Shown here: positions 8,250 through 16,897 of the stretch, piece by piece
Layout of the letters: each line of letters opens with the position of its first letter
How positions within the stretch are numbered: the stretch's first letter is position 1
Assembly: GCF_004365705.1 (NCBI RefSeq)
Contig: NZ_SOBN01000001.1
Span: 4,946,001 to 5,010,000, forward strand
Source of the DNA: Streptomyces sp. 846.5
GTDB lineage: Bacteria; Actinomycetota; Actinomycetes; Streptomycetales; Streptomycetaceae
DNA length: 64,000 nt
Direction of reading: 5' to 3'
The notes under the pieces: generated by a model
What the model saw: the letters and a program-made list of their open reading frames with translations, nothing else
Database searches by the model: none
Told to the model about the DNA's origin: nothing
Position numbers and translations under genes: made by a program

Positions 8250-8702
8250 ATGCCGCTCGATCCTTCCTTCATCGGGCGGACCTACCCGCCCACCGCGGCC
8301 TACGAGGTCGGCCGCGAGAAGATCCGCGAGTTCGCCGAGGCCGTCGGGGACGCCAACCCCGCCTATCTGGACCCGGATGCGGCGAAGGCGCTGGGACACC
8401 CCGATGTCATCGCGCCGCCGACCTTTCCCTTTGTGCTGACCTACCGCGCAGCGGCCCAGGTGGTGAACGATCCCGAGCTGGGCCTGGACTTCTCCCGGGT
8501 GGTCCACGGCGACCAGCGCTTCACCTACACCCGCCCGGTGCGCGCCGGCGACCGGCTCTCGGTCACCTGCACCATCGATTCGATCAAGTCCCTGGCCGGG
8601 AACGACATCCTCTCGGTCCGTGGCGACGTCCACGAGGAGAGCGGCGAGCACGTGGTGACCGCCTACATGATGCTGGTGGCCCGCGCCGCCGAGGGGGAGT
8701 GA
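8250..8702 (+). CDS. HadA-like MaoC N-terminal-domain protein (dehydratase partner subunit)
   Basis: The 150-residue protein has the single hot-dog fold of the HadA/UPF0336 group (IREFAEAVGDANPAYLD, HPDVIAPPTFPFVL, HGDQRFTYTRPVRAGD). The ATG at 8250 is chosen because GAGGAG lies just upstream and the family starts there. It lacks the hydratase-2 signature, so, as in mycobacterial HadA, it would be the substrate-tunnel subunit of a heterodimer with the next gene, 2 bases downstream. In mycobacteria the complex dehydrates 3-hydroxyacyl-ACP in FAS-II for mycolic acids; streptomycetes make none, so the substrate here is unknown. Confidence 0.85.
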   Translation: MPLDPSFIGRTYPPTAAYEVGREKIREFAEAVGDANPAYLDPDAAKALGHPDVIAPPTFPFVLTYRAAAQVVNDPELGLDFSRVVHGDQRFTYTRPVRAGDRLSVTCTIDSIKSLAGNDILSVRGDVHEESGEHVVTAYMMLVARAAEGE

Positions 8703-8704
8703 CG

Positions 8705-9133
8705 ATGCCCGCACAGGTGAACTACGACGAGGTCGAGGTCGGCGCGCAGCTTCCGGCCCGCTCCTTCCCGGTGAACCGCGCCACTCTGGTGCAGTACGCC
8801 GGCGCTTCCGGGGACTTCAACCCCATCCACTGGAACGAGGCCTTCGCCCGCTCGGTCGGTCTGCCGGACGTCATCGGGCACGGCATGTTCACCATGGCCG
8901 AGGCGATCCGGGTGGTCACCGACTGGCTGGGGGACCCCGGTGCCGTGGTGGAATACGGCGTCCGCTTCACCAAGCCCGTCGTCGTTCCCAATGACGGGAC
9001 CGGTGCCGTGATCGAGGTCACCGGTAAGGTCGCGGCGAAGCTCGACGACCGCCGGGTCCGGGTCGACCTGCTGGCCACCAGCGGCGGCGAGAAGGTGCTC
9101 GGCATGTCCCGCGCCGTGGTCCAGCTGGCCTGA
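8705..9133 (+). CDS. HadB-like MaoC dehydratase (catalytic subunit)
   Basis: The 142-residue protein contains the complete hydratase-2 signature YAGASGDFNPIHWNEAFA near residues 32-49, with the catalytic Asp (GDFN) and His (PIH), followed by GLPDVIGHGMFTMA. It is a single hot-dog domain. The ATG at 8705 has a good GGGGGAG ribosome site; a GTG at 8699 overlapping the previous stop is less likely. With the upstream partner it should form a 3-hydroxyacyl thioester dehydratase. The pair lies upstream of murB, as hadAB-type genes do in several actinobacteria, but here a TetR/MFS cassette intervenes. Confidence 0.88.
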   Translation: MPAQVNYDEVEVGAQLPARSFPVNRATLVQYAGASGDFNPIHWNEAFARSVGLPDVIGHGMFTMAEAIRVVTDWLGDPGAVVEYGVRFTKPVVVPNDGTGAVIEVTGKVAAKLDDRRVRVDLLATSGGEKVLGMSRAVVQLA

Positions 9134-9148
9134 GCTGCGCCGACGGAG

Positions 9149-9178
9149 GCGCCCCTCGGGATCCGTCCGGAGGGGCGC
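9149..9178 (+). terminator. Terminator after the dehydratase pair
   Basis: GCGCCCCTC (9149-9157) pairs exactly with GAGGGGCGC (9170-9178), 16 bases after the stop codon. Confidence 0.75.
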
Positions 9179-9204
9179 AGCCACGTTTCCGGCACCCTGT
9201 TGCG

Positions 9205-9228
9205 AAGTTAGTAATCAGCCACTAACTT
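9205..9228 (+). promoter_or_regulatory. Palindromic operator before the TetR gene
   Basis: AAGTTAGT (9205-9212) and ACTAACTT (9221-9228) are perfect inverted repeats with an 8-base spacer, ending 7 bases before the TetR start codon. It is AT-rich against a GC-rich background and shares AGTTA...TAACT with the palindrome before the transporter gene, so both are probably bound by this TetR protein. Confidence 0.8.
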
Positions 9229-9235
9229 AATACCC

Positions 9236-9796
9236 ATGGCGAAGACGAGCATGAGAATGACAGCGGAGGAGCGGCGCGAGAGCGTCATCCACGCCTCCAT
9301 GATCGAGTTTGCCGAGCGCGGTTACAACGGCACCTCCACCCAGGCGATCGCCGATCGGGTCGGCGTCTCCCAGCCCTATCTGTTCCGGCTCTTCCCCAAC
9401 AAGCGGGCGCTGTTCGAGGCCGCGGTCCGGCGCTGCATGGAGGACGTCAGGGATGCCTTCCTCAAGGCGGCCGAGGGACTGGAGGGCAAGGAGGCCCGGG
9501 AGGCCATGGGGTTCGCCTACTTCGACATGATCACCGACCGCAGCCGGCTGCTGATGCAGATGCAGATGTACGTCTCCACCTTCGCCGCCGAATCGGCGGG
9601 CGACACCGAGGTTGGGGAGGCGGTCCGGGACATGTGGGTCGACCTCTGGGACTCGGTGTCGGCAGCGGCCGGGATGACCCCGGAGGAGACCACCAGCTTC
9701 TTCGCCGAAGGGATGCTGATCAACGCGCTGGTCGCGATGGGCTTCCCGCCGGAGCACCGGATCTGGGAGGGCTGCCTGAAGTCCGACGGCTGCTAG
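9236..9796 (+). CDS. TetR-family transcriptional repressor
   Basis: The 186-residue protein has an N-terminal TetR helix-turn-helix (FAERGYNGTSTQAIADRVG, VSQPYLFRLFPNKRALF, residues about 25-65) and a helical ligand-binding C-terminus. The ATG at 9236 sits directly beneath the palindromic operator with almost no space for a Shine-Dalgarno sequence, which fits a short-leader, self-repressed transcript. The adjacent DHA2 transporter, also preceded by a related palindrome, is the expected target; the inducer is likely a drug-like substrate of that pump. Confidence 0.92.
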   Translation: MAKTSMRMTAEERRESVIHASMIEFAERGYNGTSTQAIADRVGVSQPYLFRLFPNKRALFEAAVRRCMEDVRDAFLKAAEGLEGKEAREAMGFAYFDMITDRSRLLMQMQMYVSTFAAESAGDTEVGEAVRDMWVDLWDSVSAAAGMTPEETTSFFAEGMLINALVAMGFPPEHRIWEGCLKSDGC

Positions 9797-9846
9797 CGCT
9801 CGCCGGGAGCGGAGGACCCTTCTCTGCGGTTCTCTGTGCCCGCGAA

Positions 9847-9864
9847 AGTTATTGATCAATAACT
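9847..9864 (+). promoter_or_regulatory. Perfect 18-bp palindrome before the MFS gene
   Basis: AGTTATTGA (9847-9855) followed by TCAATAACT (9856-9864) is a perfect dyad, 47 bases upstream of the MFS start. It is a probable TetR-family operator, sharing AGTTA/TAACT ends with the site at 9205-9228 but with 8 rather than 12 bases between them. Confidence 0.8.
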
Positions 9865-9911
9865 CATCAGGTTCCCCCCGAGTCGGGGGACTTCAACCCA
9901 AGGGAACCGTC

Positions 9912-11336
9912 ATGCGCAAGGGAAACCCCGCAGTCTGGGCCTTCGTGATCACCAGCACCGCCGGCTTCATGGCCGCGCTGGACAACCTGGTCGTCACCAC
10001 CGCCCTGCCCTCCATCCGGACCCACCTCGGCGGCGGCATCACCGACCTCGAGTGGACCGTCAACGCCTACACCCTCACCTTCGCGGTGCTGCTGATGCTC
10101 GGCGCCGGGTTGGGCGACCGCTTCGGCCGCCGTCGCCTCTTCACCATCGGCCTCGGCCTGTTCACCCTCTCCTCCATGGCCGCGGCACTGGCGCCGGGCA
10201 TCGGCGAACTCATCGCCGCCCGGGCCGCCCAGGGCGTGGGAGCCGCGTTGCTCACCCCGGTCAGCCTGACCCTGCTCACCTCGGCCGTGCCCCCGGCCAG
10301 GCGCGGCCTGGCCTTCGGGGCCTGGGGCGCGGTGAACGGCATGGCCGTCGCGATGGGCCCGCTGATCGGCGGCACCGTGGTGGAACACCTCTCCTGGCAG
10401 TGGATCTTCGCCCTGAACGTCCCGATCGGCCTGGCCCTGCTGCCGCTGGCCCGACTGCGGCTGACCGAGAGCCGCGGCCCCAACAGCCGCCTCGACATCC
10501 CGGGCACCGCCCTGGCCAGCGCCGCGCTCTTCGGCATCGTCTTCGCCCTGATCCGCGGCAACTCCGACGGCTGGACCAGCTCCACCGTCCTTGCCGCCCT
10601 GGTCTCCGGCGTCCTGCTGCTGATCGGGTTCGTGGCCTGGGAGCTGCGCACCGACACCCCGCTGCTGCCGATGCGGCTGTTCCGCAACCGCGCCTTCGCC
10701 GCCGTGAACGGCGCCTCGCTGCTGATGTCCGTGGGTATGTTCGGCTCGATCTTCCTCCTCAGCCAGTGGCTGCAGACCGCCCAGGGCTACACCCCGATGG
10801 AGGCCGGCGTACGGATGCTCCCCTGGACCGCGATGCCCATGGTCGTCGCACCGCTCGCCGGGATGCTGGCCGACCGGATCGGCGGACGCATCATCATCGC
10901 CGCCGGGCTCGCCCTGCAGGCCGCCGGGCTGCTCTGGTTCGCCCTGATCGTCGCCGCCCATGTCGACTACAGCGCGCAGATCCCCGCGCTGGTCCTCTCC
11001 GGGGTCGGGATGGCGCTCTTCTTCGCCCCGGTCACCACCGTGCTCATGGGCTCGGTGAAGCCGGAGGAGCAGGGTGTCGCCTCGGGGGCGAACAACGCCT
11101 TCCGGGAGATCGGCGGTGCCCTCGGTGTGGCCGTGCTCACTTCGGTCTTCACCGCCAGCGGGGACTTCAGCAGCGCCCAGCGCTACGCCGACGGGCTGGC
11201 CCCGGCGCTCTGGGTCGGCGCCGCCGCCATCGCCGCGGCGACGGTCGCCGCGCTGATCGTCCCGCGGTGGCGCCGGAACGCCACCCCGGTGCCCGACGCG
11301 GCGCAGAGCGCCCCCGCGCTCACCCCGGTCGTCTGA
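9912..11336 (+). CDS. DHA2-family (14-TM) major facilitator drug efflux transporter
   Basis: The 474-residue membrane protein begins at ATG 9912 after AAGGGAAC. TM1 carries the DHA2 signature MAALDNLVVTTALPSI, and the TM2-TM3 loop has the MFS motif GAGLGDRFGRRRLFTIG. The hydrophobic pattern supports about 14 helices, as in EmrB/QacA-type proton antiporters. It is expected to export hydrophobic or cationic compounds across the membrane. The TetR gene 115 bases upstream and the intervening palindrome make an inducible efflux cassette. The substrate is unknown. Confidence 0.92.
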   Translation: MRKGNPAVWAFVITSTAGFMAALDNLVVTTALPSIRTHLGGGITDLEWTVNAYTLTFAVLLMLGAGLGDRFGRRRLFTIGLGLFTLSSMAAALAPGIGELIAARAAQGVGAALLTPVSLTLLTSAVPPARRGLAFGAWGAVNGMAVAMGPLIGGTVVEHLSWQWIFALNVPIGLALLPLARLRLTESRGPNSRLDIPGTALASAALFGIVFALIRGNSDGWTSSTVLAALVSGVLLLIGFVAWELRTDTPLLPMRLFRNRAFAAVNGASLLMSVGMFGSIFLLSQWLQTAQGYTPMEAGVRMLPWTAMPMVVAPLAGMLADRIGGRIIIAAGLALQAAGLLWFALIVAAHVDYSAQIPALVLSGVGMALFFAPVTTVLMGSVKPEEQGVASGANNAFREIGGALGVAVLTSVFTASGDFSSAQRYADGLAPALWVGAAAIAAATVAALIVPRWRRNATPVPDAAQSAPALTPVV

Positions 11337-11373
11337 CCGCCGCCCGCCGCCAGTTGCCCGCCTGTCGGTCCGC

Positions 11374-11405
11374 GCCCTGCCCGCCCCACCCGGGGCGGGC
11401 AGGGC
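11374..11405 (+). terminator. Strong hairpin terminator of the efflux gene
   Basis: Arms 11374-11387 and 11392-11405 form a perfect 14-bp GC stem around ACCC. It ends 18 bases before the likely murB -10 element and so insulates murB. Confidence 0.85.
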
Positions 11406-11422
11406 CGCTTCATCTCCACCCT

Positions 11423-11435
11423 TAGGCTGGTCCCG
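11423..11435 (+). promoter_or_regulatory. -10 element suggesting a leaderless murB transcript
   Basis: TAGGCT (11423-11428) stands 6 bases before the GTG start at 11435, the normal distance from a -10 hexamer to a transcription start. No ribosome-binding site precedes the GTG. I see no convincing -35, so this is tentative. Confidence 0.4.
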
Positions 11436-12493
11436 TGCAGGAACTCCAGGACGCCCCCCTCGCCCCGCTGACCACCATCCGCCTCGGCGGACCGGCCCGA
11501 AGGCTGGTGACCGCCACCACCGACGCCGAGGTGGTCGAGACCGTCCGGCGCGCGGACCGGTCCGGTGAACCGCTGCTGGTCATCGGCGGCGGGAGCAATC
11601 TGGTGATCGGCGACAAGGGCTTCGAGGGAACCGTGCTCCACATCGCGACCCGCGGTCGCGCTGTGGACGGAACCGCCCTGGAGGCCGCGGCCGGCGAGAT
11701 CTGGACCGATCTGGTCGACGAGACGGTGCTCCGCCACGGCCTGGCCGGCATCGAGTTCCTGGCCGGCATCCCCGGCTCGGTCGGCGCCACGCCGGTCCAG
11801 AACGTCGGCGCCTACGGCCAGGAGGTCGCGGACACCATCACCGAGGTGGTCGCCTTCGACCGCAGCGCGGACAGCGTGGTCACCCTGGCCGGGACGGACT
11901 GCGCGTTCTCCTACCGGCACAGCCGCTTCAAGGCGGAGCCGGAACGCTATGTGGTGCTCCGGGTGCGTTTCGCCCTGGCGGACGCCGGTGGTCTCTCCAC
12001 CCCGGTCCGCTACGCCGAGGCGGCCCGCACCCTCGGCGTCGAGCCGGGGGAGCGGGTGGAGCTCACCGCGGCGCGCGAGGCCGTCCTGAAACTGCGCTCC
12101 GGCAAGGGCATGGTCCTCGACCCGGCCGACCACGACACCTGGTCGGCCGGATCCTTCTTCACCAATCCGGTCCTCGGCCCGGAAGAGTTCGCCGCCTTCT
12201 CCGCCCGGGTCCGGGACCGCCTCGGCCCGGACGCCGCCTTCCCCGCGTATCCGGCGACGGACGGCAGCACCAAGACCTCGGCCGCCTGGCTGATCGAGAA
12301 GTCGGGCTTCACCAAGGGGTACGGCTCCGGCCCCGCCCGGCTCTCCGGCAAACACACCCTGGCCCTGACCAACCGCGGCCGGGCCACCACCGAGGACCTC
12401 CTCGCCCTCGCCCGCGAGATCCGCGCCGGGGTCCACGCCGCCTTCGGCGTCACCCTGGTCAACGAGCCGGTTCTGGTCGGCGCGGAGTTGTAG
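11435..12493 (+). CDS. murB: UDP-N-acetylenolpyruvoylglucosamine reductase (MurB)
   Basis: The 352-residue flavoenzyme reduces UDP-GlcNAc-enolpyruvate to UDP-MurNAc with NADPH in cytoplasmic peptidoglycan precursor synthesis. FAD-binding motifs are evident (LVIGGGSNLVIGDKGFEG, GIEFLAGIPGSVGATPVQN, NVGAYGQEV), as are SYRHSRFK and the SAGSFFTNPVL segment carrying the catalytic serine; the C-terminal GYGSGPARLSGKHTLALTN completes domain 3. Length and motifs fit a type I MurB. Translation appears to start at GTG 11435 without a leader. It converges on the deaminase gene, with 6 bases between their stop codons. Confidence 0.95.
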   Translation: MQELQDAPLAPLTTIRLGGPARRLVTATTDAEVVETVRRADRSGEPLLVIGGGSNLVIGDKGFEGTVLHIATRGRAVDGTALEAAAGEIWTDLVDETVLRHGLAGIEFLAGIPGSVGATPVQNVGAYGQEVADTITEVVAFDRSADSVVTLAGTDCAFSYRHSRFKAEPERYVVLRVRFALADAGGLSTPVRYAEAARTLGVEPGERVELTAAREAVLKLRSGKGMVLDPADHDTWSAGSFFTNPVLGPEEFAAFSARVRDRLGPDAAFPAYPATDGSTKTSAAWLIEKSGFTKGYGSGPARLSGKHTLALTNRGRATTEDLLALAREIRAGVHAAFGVTLVNEPVLVGAEL

Positions 12494-12499
12494 GGCCTT

Positions 12500-13537
12500 T
12501 CAGCTCACCAGCCAGCTGTCCACACCGGCCAGCAACTCCTTCTTCGCCGTGTCCGGGGCCCGCGAACCACGCACCGACTGCCGGGCCAGCTCGGCCAGTT
12601 CGGCGTCGCTGAAGCCGTGCACGGTCCGTGCCGACTCGTACTGCTCGGCCAGGCGCGAGCCGAACAGCAGCGGGTCGTCCGCGCCCAGGGCCATGGGCAC
12701 CCCAGCCTCGAACAGGGTGCGCAGCGGTACGTCCTCCGGCTTCTCGTACACGCCCAGCGCCACGTTCGACGCCGGGCACACTTCACAGGTGATCTGACGG
12801 TCCGCCAGCCGCTGCATCAACCGCGGGTCCTCGGCCGCGCGCACCCCGTGGCCGATCCGCCCCGCGCCCAGATCGTCCAGGCAGTCCCGGACGCTGGAGG
12901 GGCCGGCCAGCTCGCCGCCGTGCGGCGCGGCCAGCAGCCCGCCCTCCCTGGCGATGGCGAAGGCCCGGTCGAAGTCCCTTGCCATTCCCCGTCGTTCGTC
13001 ATTGGACAGGCCGAAACCGACCACGCCGCGGTCGGCGTAGCGGATCGCCAGCCGGGCGAGCGTACGGGCGTCCAGCGGGTGCTTCATCCGGTTGGCGGCG
13101 ATCAGGATCCTGATGCCGACCCCGGTGGCCCGCGAGGCGTCCTGCACCGCCCCGAGGATCAGTTCGATGGCCGGGATCAGGCCGCCCAGCCTGGGCGCGT
13201 AGGAGGTCGGGTCGACCTGGATCTCCAGCCAGCCGCTGCCGTCGGCCCGTTCGTCCTCGGCGGCCTCGTGCACCAGTCGCCGTATGTCGTCCTCGTCGCG
13301 CAGCACCGAGCGCGCCATGTCGTAGAGCCGCTGGAAGCGGAACCAGCCGCGTTCGTCAGTTGCCCTGAGCTTCGGCGGAGTGCCGGAACTCAGTGCCTCC
13401 GGCAGGTGCACTCCGTGCTTGTCGGCGAGCTCCAACAGCGTGGCCGGACGCATGGAGCCGGTGAAGTGCAGATGCAGATGGGCCTTGGGCAGCAGACGAA
13501 CATCGCGGACGGCCGGCGCGGTGGGTACCTGTTCCAT
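12500..13537 (-). CDS. add: Adenosine deaminase family protein
   Basis: The 345-residue TIM-barrel enzyme has the family metal motif LPKAHLHLHFTGSMRP, the catalytic HGGE (His/Glu), RIGHG and EVCPASN, and a GADDPLLF aspartate pair corresponding to the usual TDDP/SDDP. All catalytic residues appear present. It would deaminate adenosine or deoxyadenosine to inosine in purine salvage; adenine deaminase or a related aminohydrolase is possible because several paralogues exist in streptomycetes. The ATG at 13537 is close to a TTGACC-17-CAGGCT promoter. Confidence 0.88.
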   Translation of the reverse strand: MEQVPTAPAVRDVRLLPKAHLHLHFTGSMRPATLLELADKHGVHLPEALSSGTPPKLRATDERGWFRFQRLYDMARSVLRDEDDIRRLVHEAAEDERADGSGWLEIQVDPTSYAPRLGGLIPAIELILGAVQDASRATGVGIRILIAANRMKHPLDARTLARLAIRYADRGVVGFGLSNDERRGMARDFDRAFAIAREGGLLAAPHGGELAGPSSVRDCLDDLGAGRIGHGVRAAEDPRLMQRLADRQITCEVCPASNVALGVYEKPEDVPLRTLFEAGVPMALGADDPLLFGSRLAEQYESARTVHGFSDAELAELARQSVRGSRAPDTAKKELLAGVDSWLVS

Positions 13538-13557
13538 CCACAGATCTTTGCGTACTC

Positions 13558-13586
13558 AGCCTGATGGCGGAAAACAACCTGGTCAA
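13558..13586 (-). promoter_or_regulatory. Promoter of the adenosine deaminase gene
   Basis: On the minus strand TTGACC (13586-13581) and CAGGCT (13563-13558) are separated by 17 bases, a good sigma-70-type (HrdB) arrangement, with transcription predicted to begin near 13551. Confidence 0.65.
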
Positions 13587-13640
13587 GACGCTCGATCGAG
13601 TGAATTCGACCATGCGGTTCGACGCGGTTCGACCGGACGA

Positions 13641-13680
13641 GGGGCCCGCAGACCGGGCTGCGGCCGGGCCGACGGGCCCC
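13641..13680 (-). terminator. Hairpin downstream of the aminotransferase gene
   Basis: GGGGCCCG (13641-13648) and CGGGCCCC (13673-13680) are complementary and enclose further GC-rich complementarity. It lies 23 bases after the aminotransferase stop. Confidence 0.6.
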
Positions 13681-13703
13681 CTCCCGGTGGAGGTCCGCAG
13701 GGG

Positions 13704-14951
13704 TCAGTCCCGGGCCTCGCCGAGCAGCCGCTGCAGCCGGGAGACGCCCTCGACCAGGTCCTCGTCGCCCAGCGCGTACGACAGCCGCAGGTACCCGGGC
13801 GTGCCGAAGGCCTCGCCCGGCACCACCGCGACCTCGGCCTCGTCCAGGATCAGCGCGGCCAGCTCCGCGGACGACTTCGCCCGCCGGCCCCGGATCTCCT
13901 TGTCCAGCAGGTCCTTCACCGAGGGGTACACGTAGAACGCGCCCTCGGGCTCCGGGCAGACCACCCCGGCGATCTCGTTCAGCATCCGCACGATCGTCTT
14001 CCGGCGCCGGTCGAAGGCCACCTTCATCTCGTCCACCGCGGTCAGGTCCCCCGACACCGCCGCCAGCGCCGCGACCTGCGCGACATTGCTCACATTGGAG
14101 GTCGCGTGCGACTGCAGGTTGGTCGCCGCCTTGATCACGTCCTGCGGGCCGATCACCCACCCGACCCGCCAGCCGGTCATCGCATAGGTCTTGGCGACGC
14201 CGTTGACCACGATGCACTTGCCGGCCAGCTCCGGCACCGCCACCGGCAGCGAGACGAACTCCGCGTCGCCGTAGACGAGGTGCTCGTAGATCTCGTCGGT
14301 CAGCACCCAGAGGCCGTGCTCAGCCGCCCAGCGGCCCACCGCCTCCACCTCGGCGCGGGTGTAGACGGCACCGGTCGGGTTGGAGGGCGAGACGAACAGC
14401 AGCACCTTGGTGTTCTCGGTGCGCGCGGCCTCCAGCTGCTCCACCGACACCTTGTAACCGGTGGTCTCGTCGGCGACCACGTCGACCGCGACACCGCCCG
14501 CCAGCTGGATCGACTCCGGGTAGGTGGTCCAGTACGGCGCGGGCACGATGACCTCGTCGCCCGGGTCCAGGATCGCGGCGAAGGCCTCGTAGATGGCCTG
14601 CTTGCCGCCGTTGGTCACCAGCACCTGCGAGGCGTCGACGGCCCAGCCCGAATCCCGCAGGGTCTTCGCCGCGATGGCGGCCTTGAGCTCGGGCAGCCCG
14701 CCGGCCGGGGTGTACCGGTGGTTCTTGGGGTCGCGGCAGGCGGCCACGGCCGCGTCCACGATGTAGCCGGGCGTCGGGAAGTCGGGCTCGCCGGCGCCGA
14801 AGCCGATCACCGGACGCCCGGCGGCCTTGAGGGCCTTGGCCTTGGCGTCGACGGCGAGGGTCGCGGACTCCGCGATGGCGCCGATACGGGCCGAGACCCG
14901 ACGGTCGGCCGGACGGATGCTGGGGTCTGGGTGGGGAAACGCAGCGCTCAT
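13704..14951 (-). CDS. aspC: Class I/II pyridoxal-phosphate aspartate aminotransferase
   Basis: The 415-residue enzyme starts at ATG 14951; the longer in-frame extension is GC-biased and not family-like. It has fold-type I features: [41 protein letters not shown], the [11 protein letters not shown] motif, DEIYEHLVY, the lysine-bearing [16 protein letters not shown], and the C-terminal [12 protein letters not shown] with the substrate carboxylate Arg. It is close to the Ib subgroup aspartate aminotransferases of Gram-positives and transfers the amino group of aspartate to 2-oxoglutarate. The position upstream of tRNA-Trp and secE is conserved in streptomycetes. Confidence 0.92.
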   Translation of the reverse strand: MSAAFPHPDPSIRPADRRVSARIGAIAESATLAVDAKAKALKAAGRPVIGFGAGEPDFPTPGYIVDAAVAACRDPKNHRYTPAGGLPELKAAIAAKTLRDSGWAVDASQVLVTNGGKQAIYEAFAAILDPGDEVIVPAPYWTTYPESIQLAGGVAVDVVADETTGYKVSVEQLEAARTENTKVLLFVSPSNPTGAVYTRAEVEAVGRWAAEHGLWVLTDEIYEHLVYGDAEFVSLPVAVPELAGKCIVVNGVAKTYAMTGWRVGWVIGPQDVIKAATNLQSHATSNVSNVAQVAALAAVSGDLTAVDEMKVAFDRRRKTIVRMLNEIAGVVCPEPEGAFYVYPSVKDLLDKEIRGRRAKSSAELAALILDEAEVAVVPGEAFGTPGYLRLSYALGDEDLVEGVSRLQRLLGEARD

Positions 14952-15239
14952 GCCTGAATGCTCCCAGAAGCCGCGCCGCCCGGGCATCGAGGTTTCGCCG
15001 GACGGTCGGCGCCGGTACCCGCCGCCCGCCCCGCCGCGGGTGCTCCGAGCAGCGATGCCGCCCGCCGGGCCCGGGAGCGGCCGCGGAGCAGCAAGTCCTA
15101 TCCATTCGACCAATTACCGTTCCACCCCCTACACTCAAGCCTCGATGGTCCCGCCCGAAGGCTCTGGGTGCAGCGTTCACCGCGCAGGCACCCCGATACG
15201 GTAGGTTGGGCCTCGCGAATCCGGTGGTTGCGGATTCAA

Positions 15240-15312
15240 AGGGTCGTAGCTCAATTGGTAGAGCACCGGTCTCCAAAACCGGCGGTTGGGGGTTCAAGTC
15301 CCTCCGGCCCTG
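15240..15312 (+). tRNA. tRNA-Trp (anticodon CCA)
   Basis: The 73-base cloverleaf has acceptor AGGGTCG paired with CGGCCCT, anticodon loop CTCCAAA and T-loop TTCAAGT; the 3' CCA is not encoded. It immediately precedes secE, as in nearly all actinobacteria. The 288-base region upstream (14952-15239) holds no gene I can support. Confidence 0.95.
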
Positions 15313-15422
15313 CTGTCCGCCCTGTTGCCTGACGGCGACAGGCGGTACCGTCAGCACTGCATTCCCGAGACCGCAAGCACTGCGGCTCTCGCAACAGGTA
15401 CCCGGATTCAGGTGAGGGACGA

Positions 15423-15755
15423 GTGACGGAGACCGTGGGCTCCACCGCGACACCTGACAGTGGTAACGCGGCGGACGAACAGAGCGAGACTCTGTCCCGC
15501 CGCGACCGCAAGCGTGCCAACAGGGCCGCAGGCAAGGACGGCAAGAAGAAGCGTGGGGACCGCCCCAACATCTTCGCCCGAGTCGCGCTTTTCTACCGGC
15601 AGATCATCGCCGAGCTGCGCAAGGTCGTCTGGCCGAGCCGCAATGACCTCACCACCTACACCACGGTCGTCGTGGTCTTCGTCGTGGTGATCATGGCTCT
15701 GGTCTACGGCCTGGACACCGGCTTCTCGTCGCTCGCCAAGCTCATCTTCGCCTGA
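15423..15755 (+). CDS. secE: Preprotein translocase subunit SecE
   Basis: The 110-residue protein starts at GTG 15423 after GTGAGGGA. Its charged N-terminus is followed by the conserved amphipathic helix FYRQIIAELRKVVWPSRNDL and one C-terminal transmembrane helix (TYTTVVVVFVVVIMALVYG), the minimal SecE architecture. It clamps SecY in the membrane translocation channel. tRNA-Trp lies upstream and nusG downstream. Confidence 0.95.
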   Translation: MTETVGSTATPDSGNAADEQSETLSRRDRKRANRAAGKDGKKKRGDRPNIFARVALFYRQIIAELRKVVWPSRNDLTTYTTVVVVFVVVIMALVYGLDTGFSSLAKLIFA

Positions 15756-15771
15756 CCGGCGTTTCCCCCCA

Positions 15772-15791
15772 GGACCGGGTCGGCCCGGTCC
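15772..15791 (+). terminator. Hairpin between secE and nusG
   Basis: GGACCGGG (15772-15779) pairs with CCCGGTCC (15784-15791) around TCGG, 16 bases after the secE stop. There is no T-run, so it may attenuate rather than fully stop read-through into nusG. Confidence 0.5.
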
Positions 15792-15940
15792 GAGCCGTCG
15801 TGGGACAACCCGGTCCGGGCGCTCCGCTACCGTTGTGTCGGTATCGTTGAGTATCCGAGCCGCCCGCAGCCAAGCCCTGCTTCTCCCTGTGGACGGTCCG
15901 GTACCGTCCCACCTTTCATCTCCAGGAAGAAGCAGCCAAC

Positions 15941-16846
15941 GTGTCTGAGTCCCACCTGTACGACGCCGCGCAGGCCCCCGAGGCTGACGAAGCCGTCGAG
16001 TCGGCCGACGCTGCGGAGCAGGACGCGTCTGCGTGGGCCGAGGCCGACGACTCCGCCGAGCAGATCATCGAAAACGCCGATGGTGACGAAGACGAGGTCG
16101 AGGCTGCCGACGCCGCCGACGGCGAGTCCGCCGAGGAGGAGGCGCTGACCGTGGTCACCGCCGACGAGTCCGAGGCCCTCGAAGCGGCCGAGGAGGCCGA
16201 AGCCGAGGTCGACGAGGCCGACGTCGAGGAGGTCGAGGTCGACCCGATCGTCGCCTTCCGCGAGGAACTGCGCACGGCCCCCGGCGAGTGGTACGTGATC
16301 CACACCTACGCCGGCTACGAGAACCGGGTGAAGTCCAACCTGGAGCAGCGCGCCGTCTCGCTCAACGTCGAGGACTACATCTACCAGGCCGAGGTGCCCC
16401 AGGAAGAGGTCGTCCAGATCAAGAACGGCGAGCGCAAGACGACCCGCCAGAACAAGCTCCCCGGCTACGTGCTGGTGCGCATGGACCTCACCAACGAGTC
16501 CTGGGGCGTGGTCCGCAACACCCCAGGCGTCACCGGCTTCGTCGGCAACGCCTACGACCCGTACCCGCTGACCCTGGACGAGGTCGTCAAGATGCTCGCT
16601 CCCGAGGTCGAGCGCGCCGCGGCCCGCGAGGCCGGCCGTCCGGTGCAGGTCAACTCCTCCGACATCCAGGTCCTGGACTTCGAGGTCGGCGACTCGGTCA
16701 CCGTCACCGACGGCCCCTTCGCCACCCTCCAGGCGACGATCAACGAGATCAATCCGGACTCCAAGAAGGTCAAGGGCCTCGTCGAGATCTTCGGCCGGGA
16801 GACCCCGGTCGAGCTCTCCTTCGACCAGATCGCCAAGAACGACTGA
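15941..16846 (+). CDS. nusG: Transcription termination/antitermination factor NusG
   Basis: The 301-residue protein has an acidic Ala/Glu/Asp-rich N-terminal extension of about 105 residues, typical of actinobacterial NusG, then the NGN domain ([46 protein letters not shown]) and a C-terminal KOW domain ([24 protein letters not shown]). NGN binds the RNA polymerase clamp helices and KOW contacts Rho or ribosomal S10. The GTG start at 15941 follows AGGAAGAAG. Confidence 0.96.
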   Translation: MSESHLYDAAQAPEADEAVESADAAEQDASAWAEADDSAEQIIENADGDEDEVEAADAADGESAEEEALTVVTADESEALEAAEEAEAEVDEADVEEVEVDPIVAFREELRTAPGEWYVIHTYAGYENRVKSNLEQRAVSLNVEDYIYQAEVPQEEVVQIKNGERKTTRQNKLPGYVLVRMDLTNESWGVVRNTPGVTGFVGNAYDPYPLTLDEVVKMLAPEVERAAAREAGRPVQVNSSDIQVLDFEVGDSVTVTDGPFATLQATINEINPDSKKVKGLVEIFGRETPVELSFDQIAKND

Positions 16847-16866
16847 GCAGGTCCGCAGCAGCGCCC

Positions 16867-16897
16867 AGGGCCCCGTACCGCGAAGGTACGGGGCCCT
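16867..16897 (+). terminator. Terminator after nusG
   Basis: A perfect 13-bp stem (16867-16879 with 16885-16897) closes on GCGAA, 20 bases after the nusG stop. The following 207 bases (16898-17104) should contain the rplK promoter and leader; AT-richer hexamers occur near 16955-16985, but none is convincing. Confidence 0.9.
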
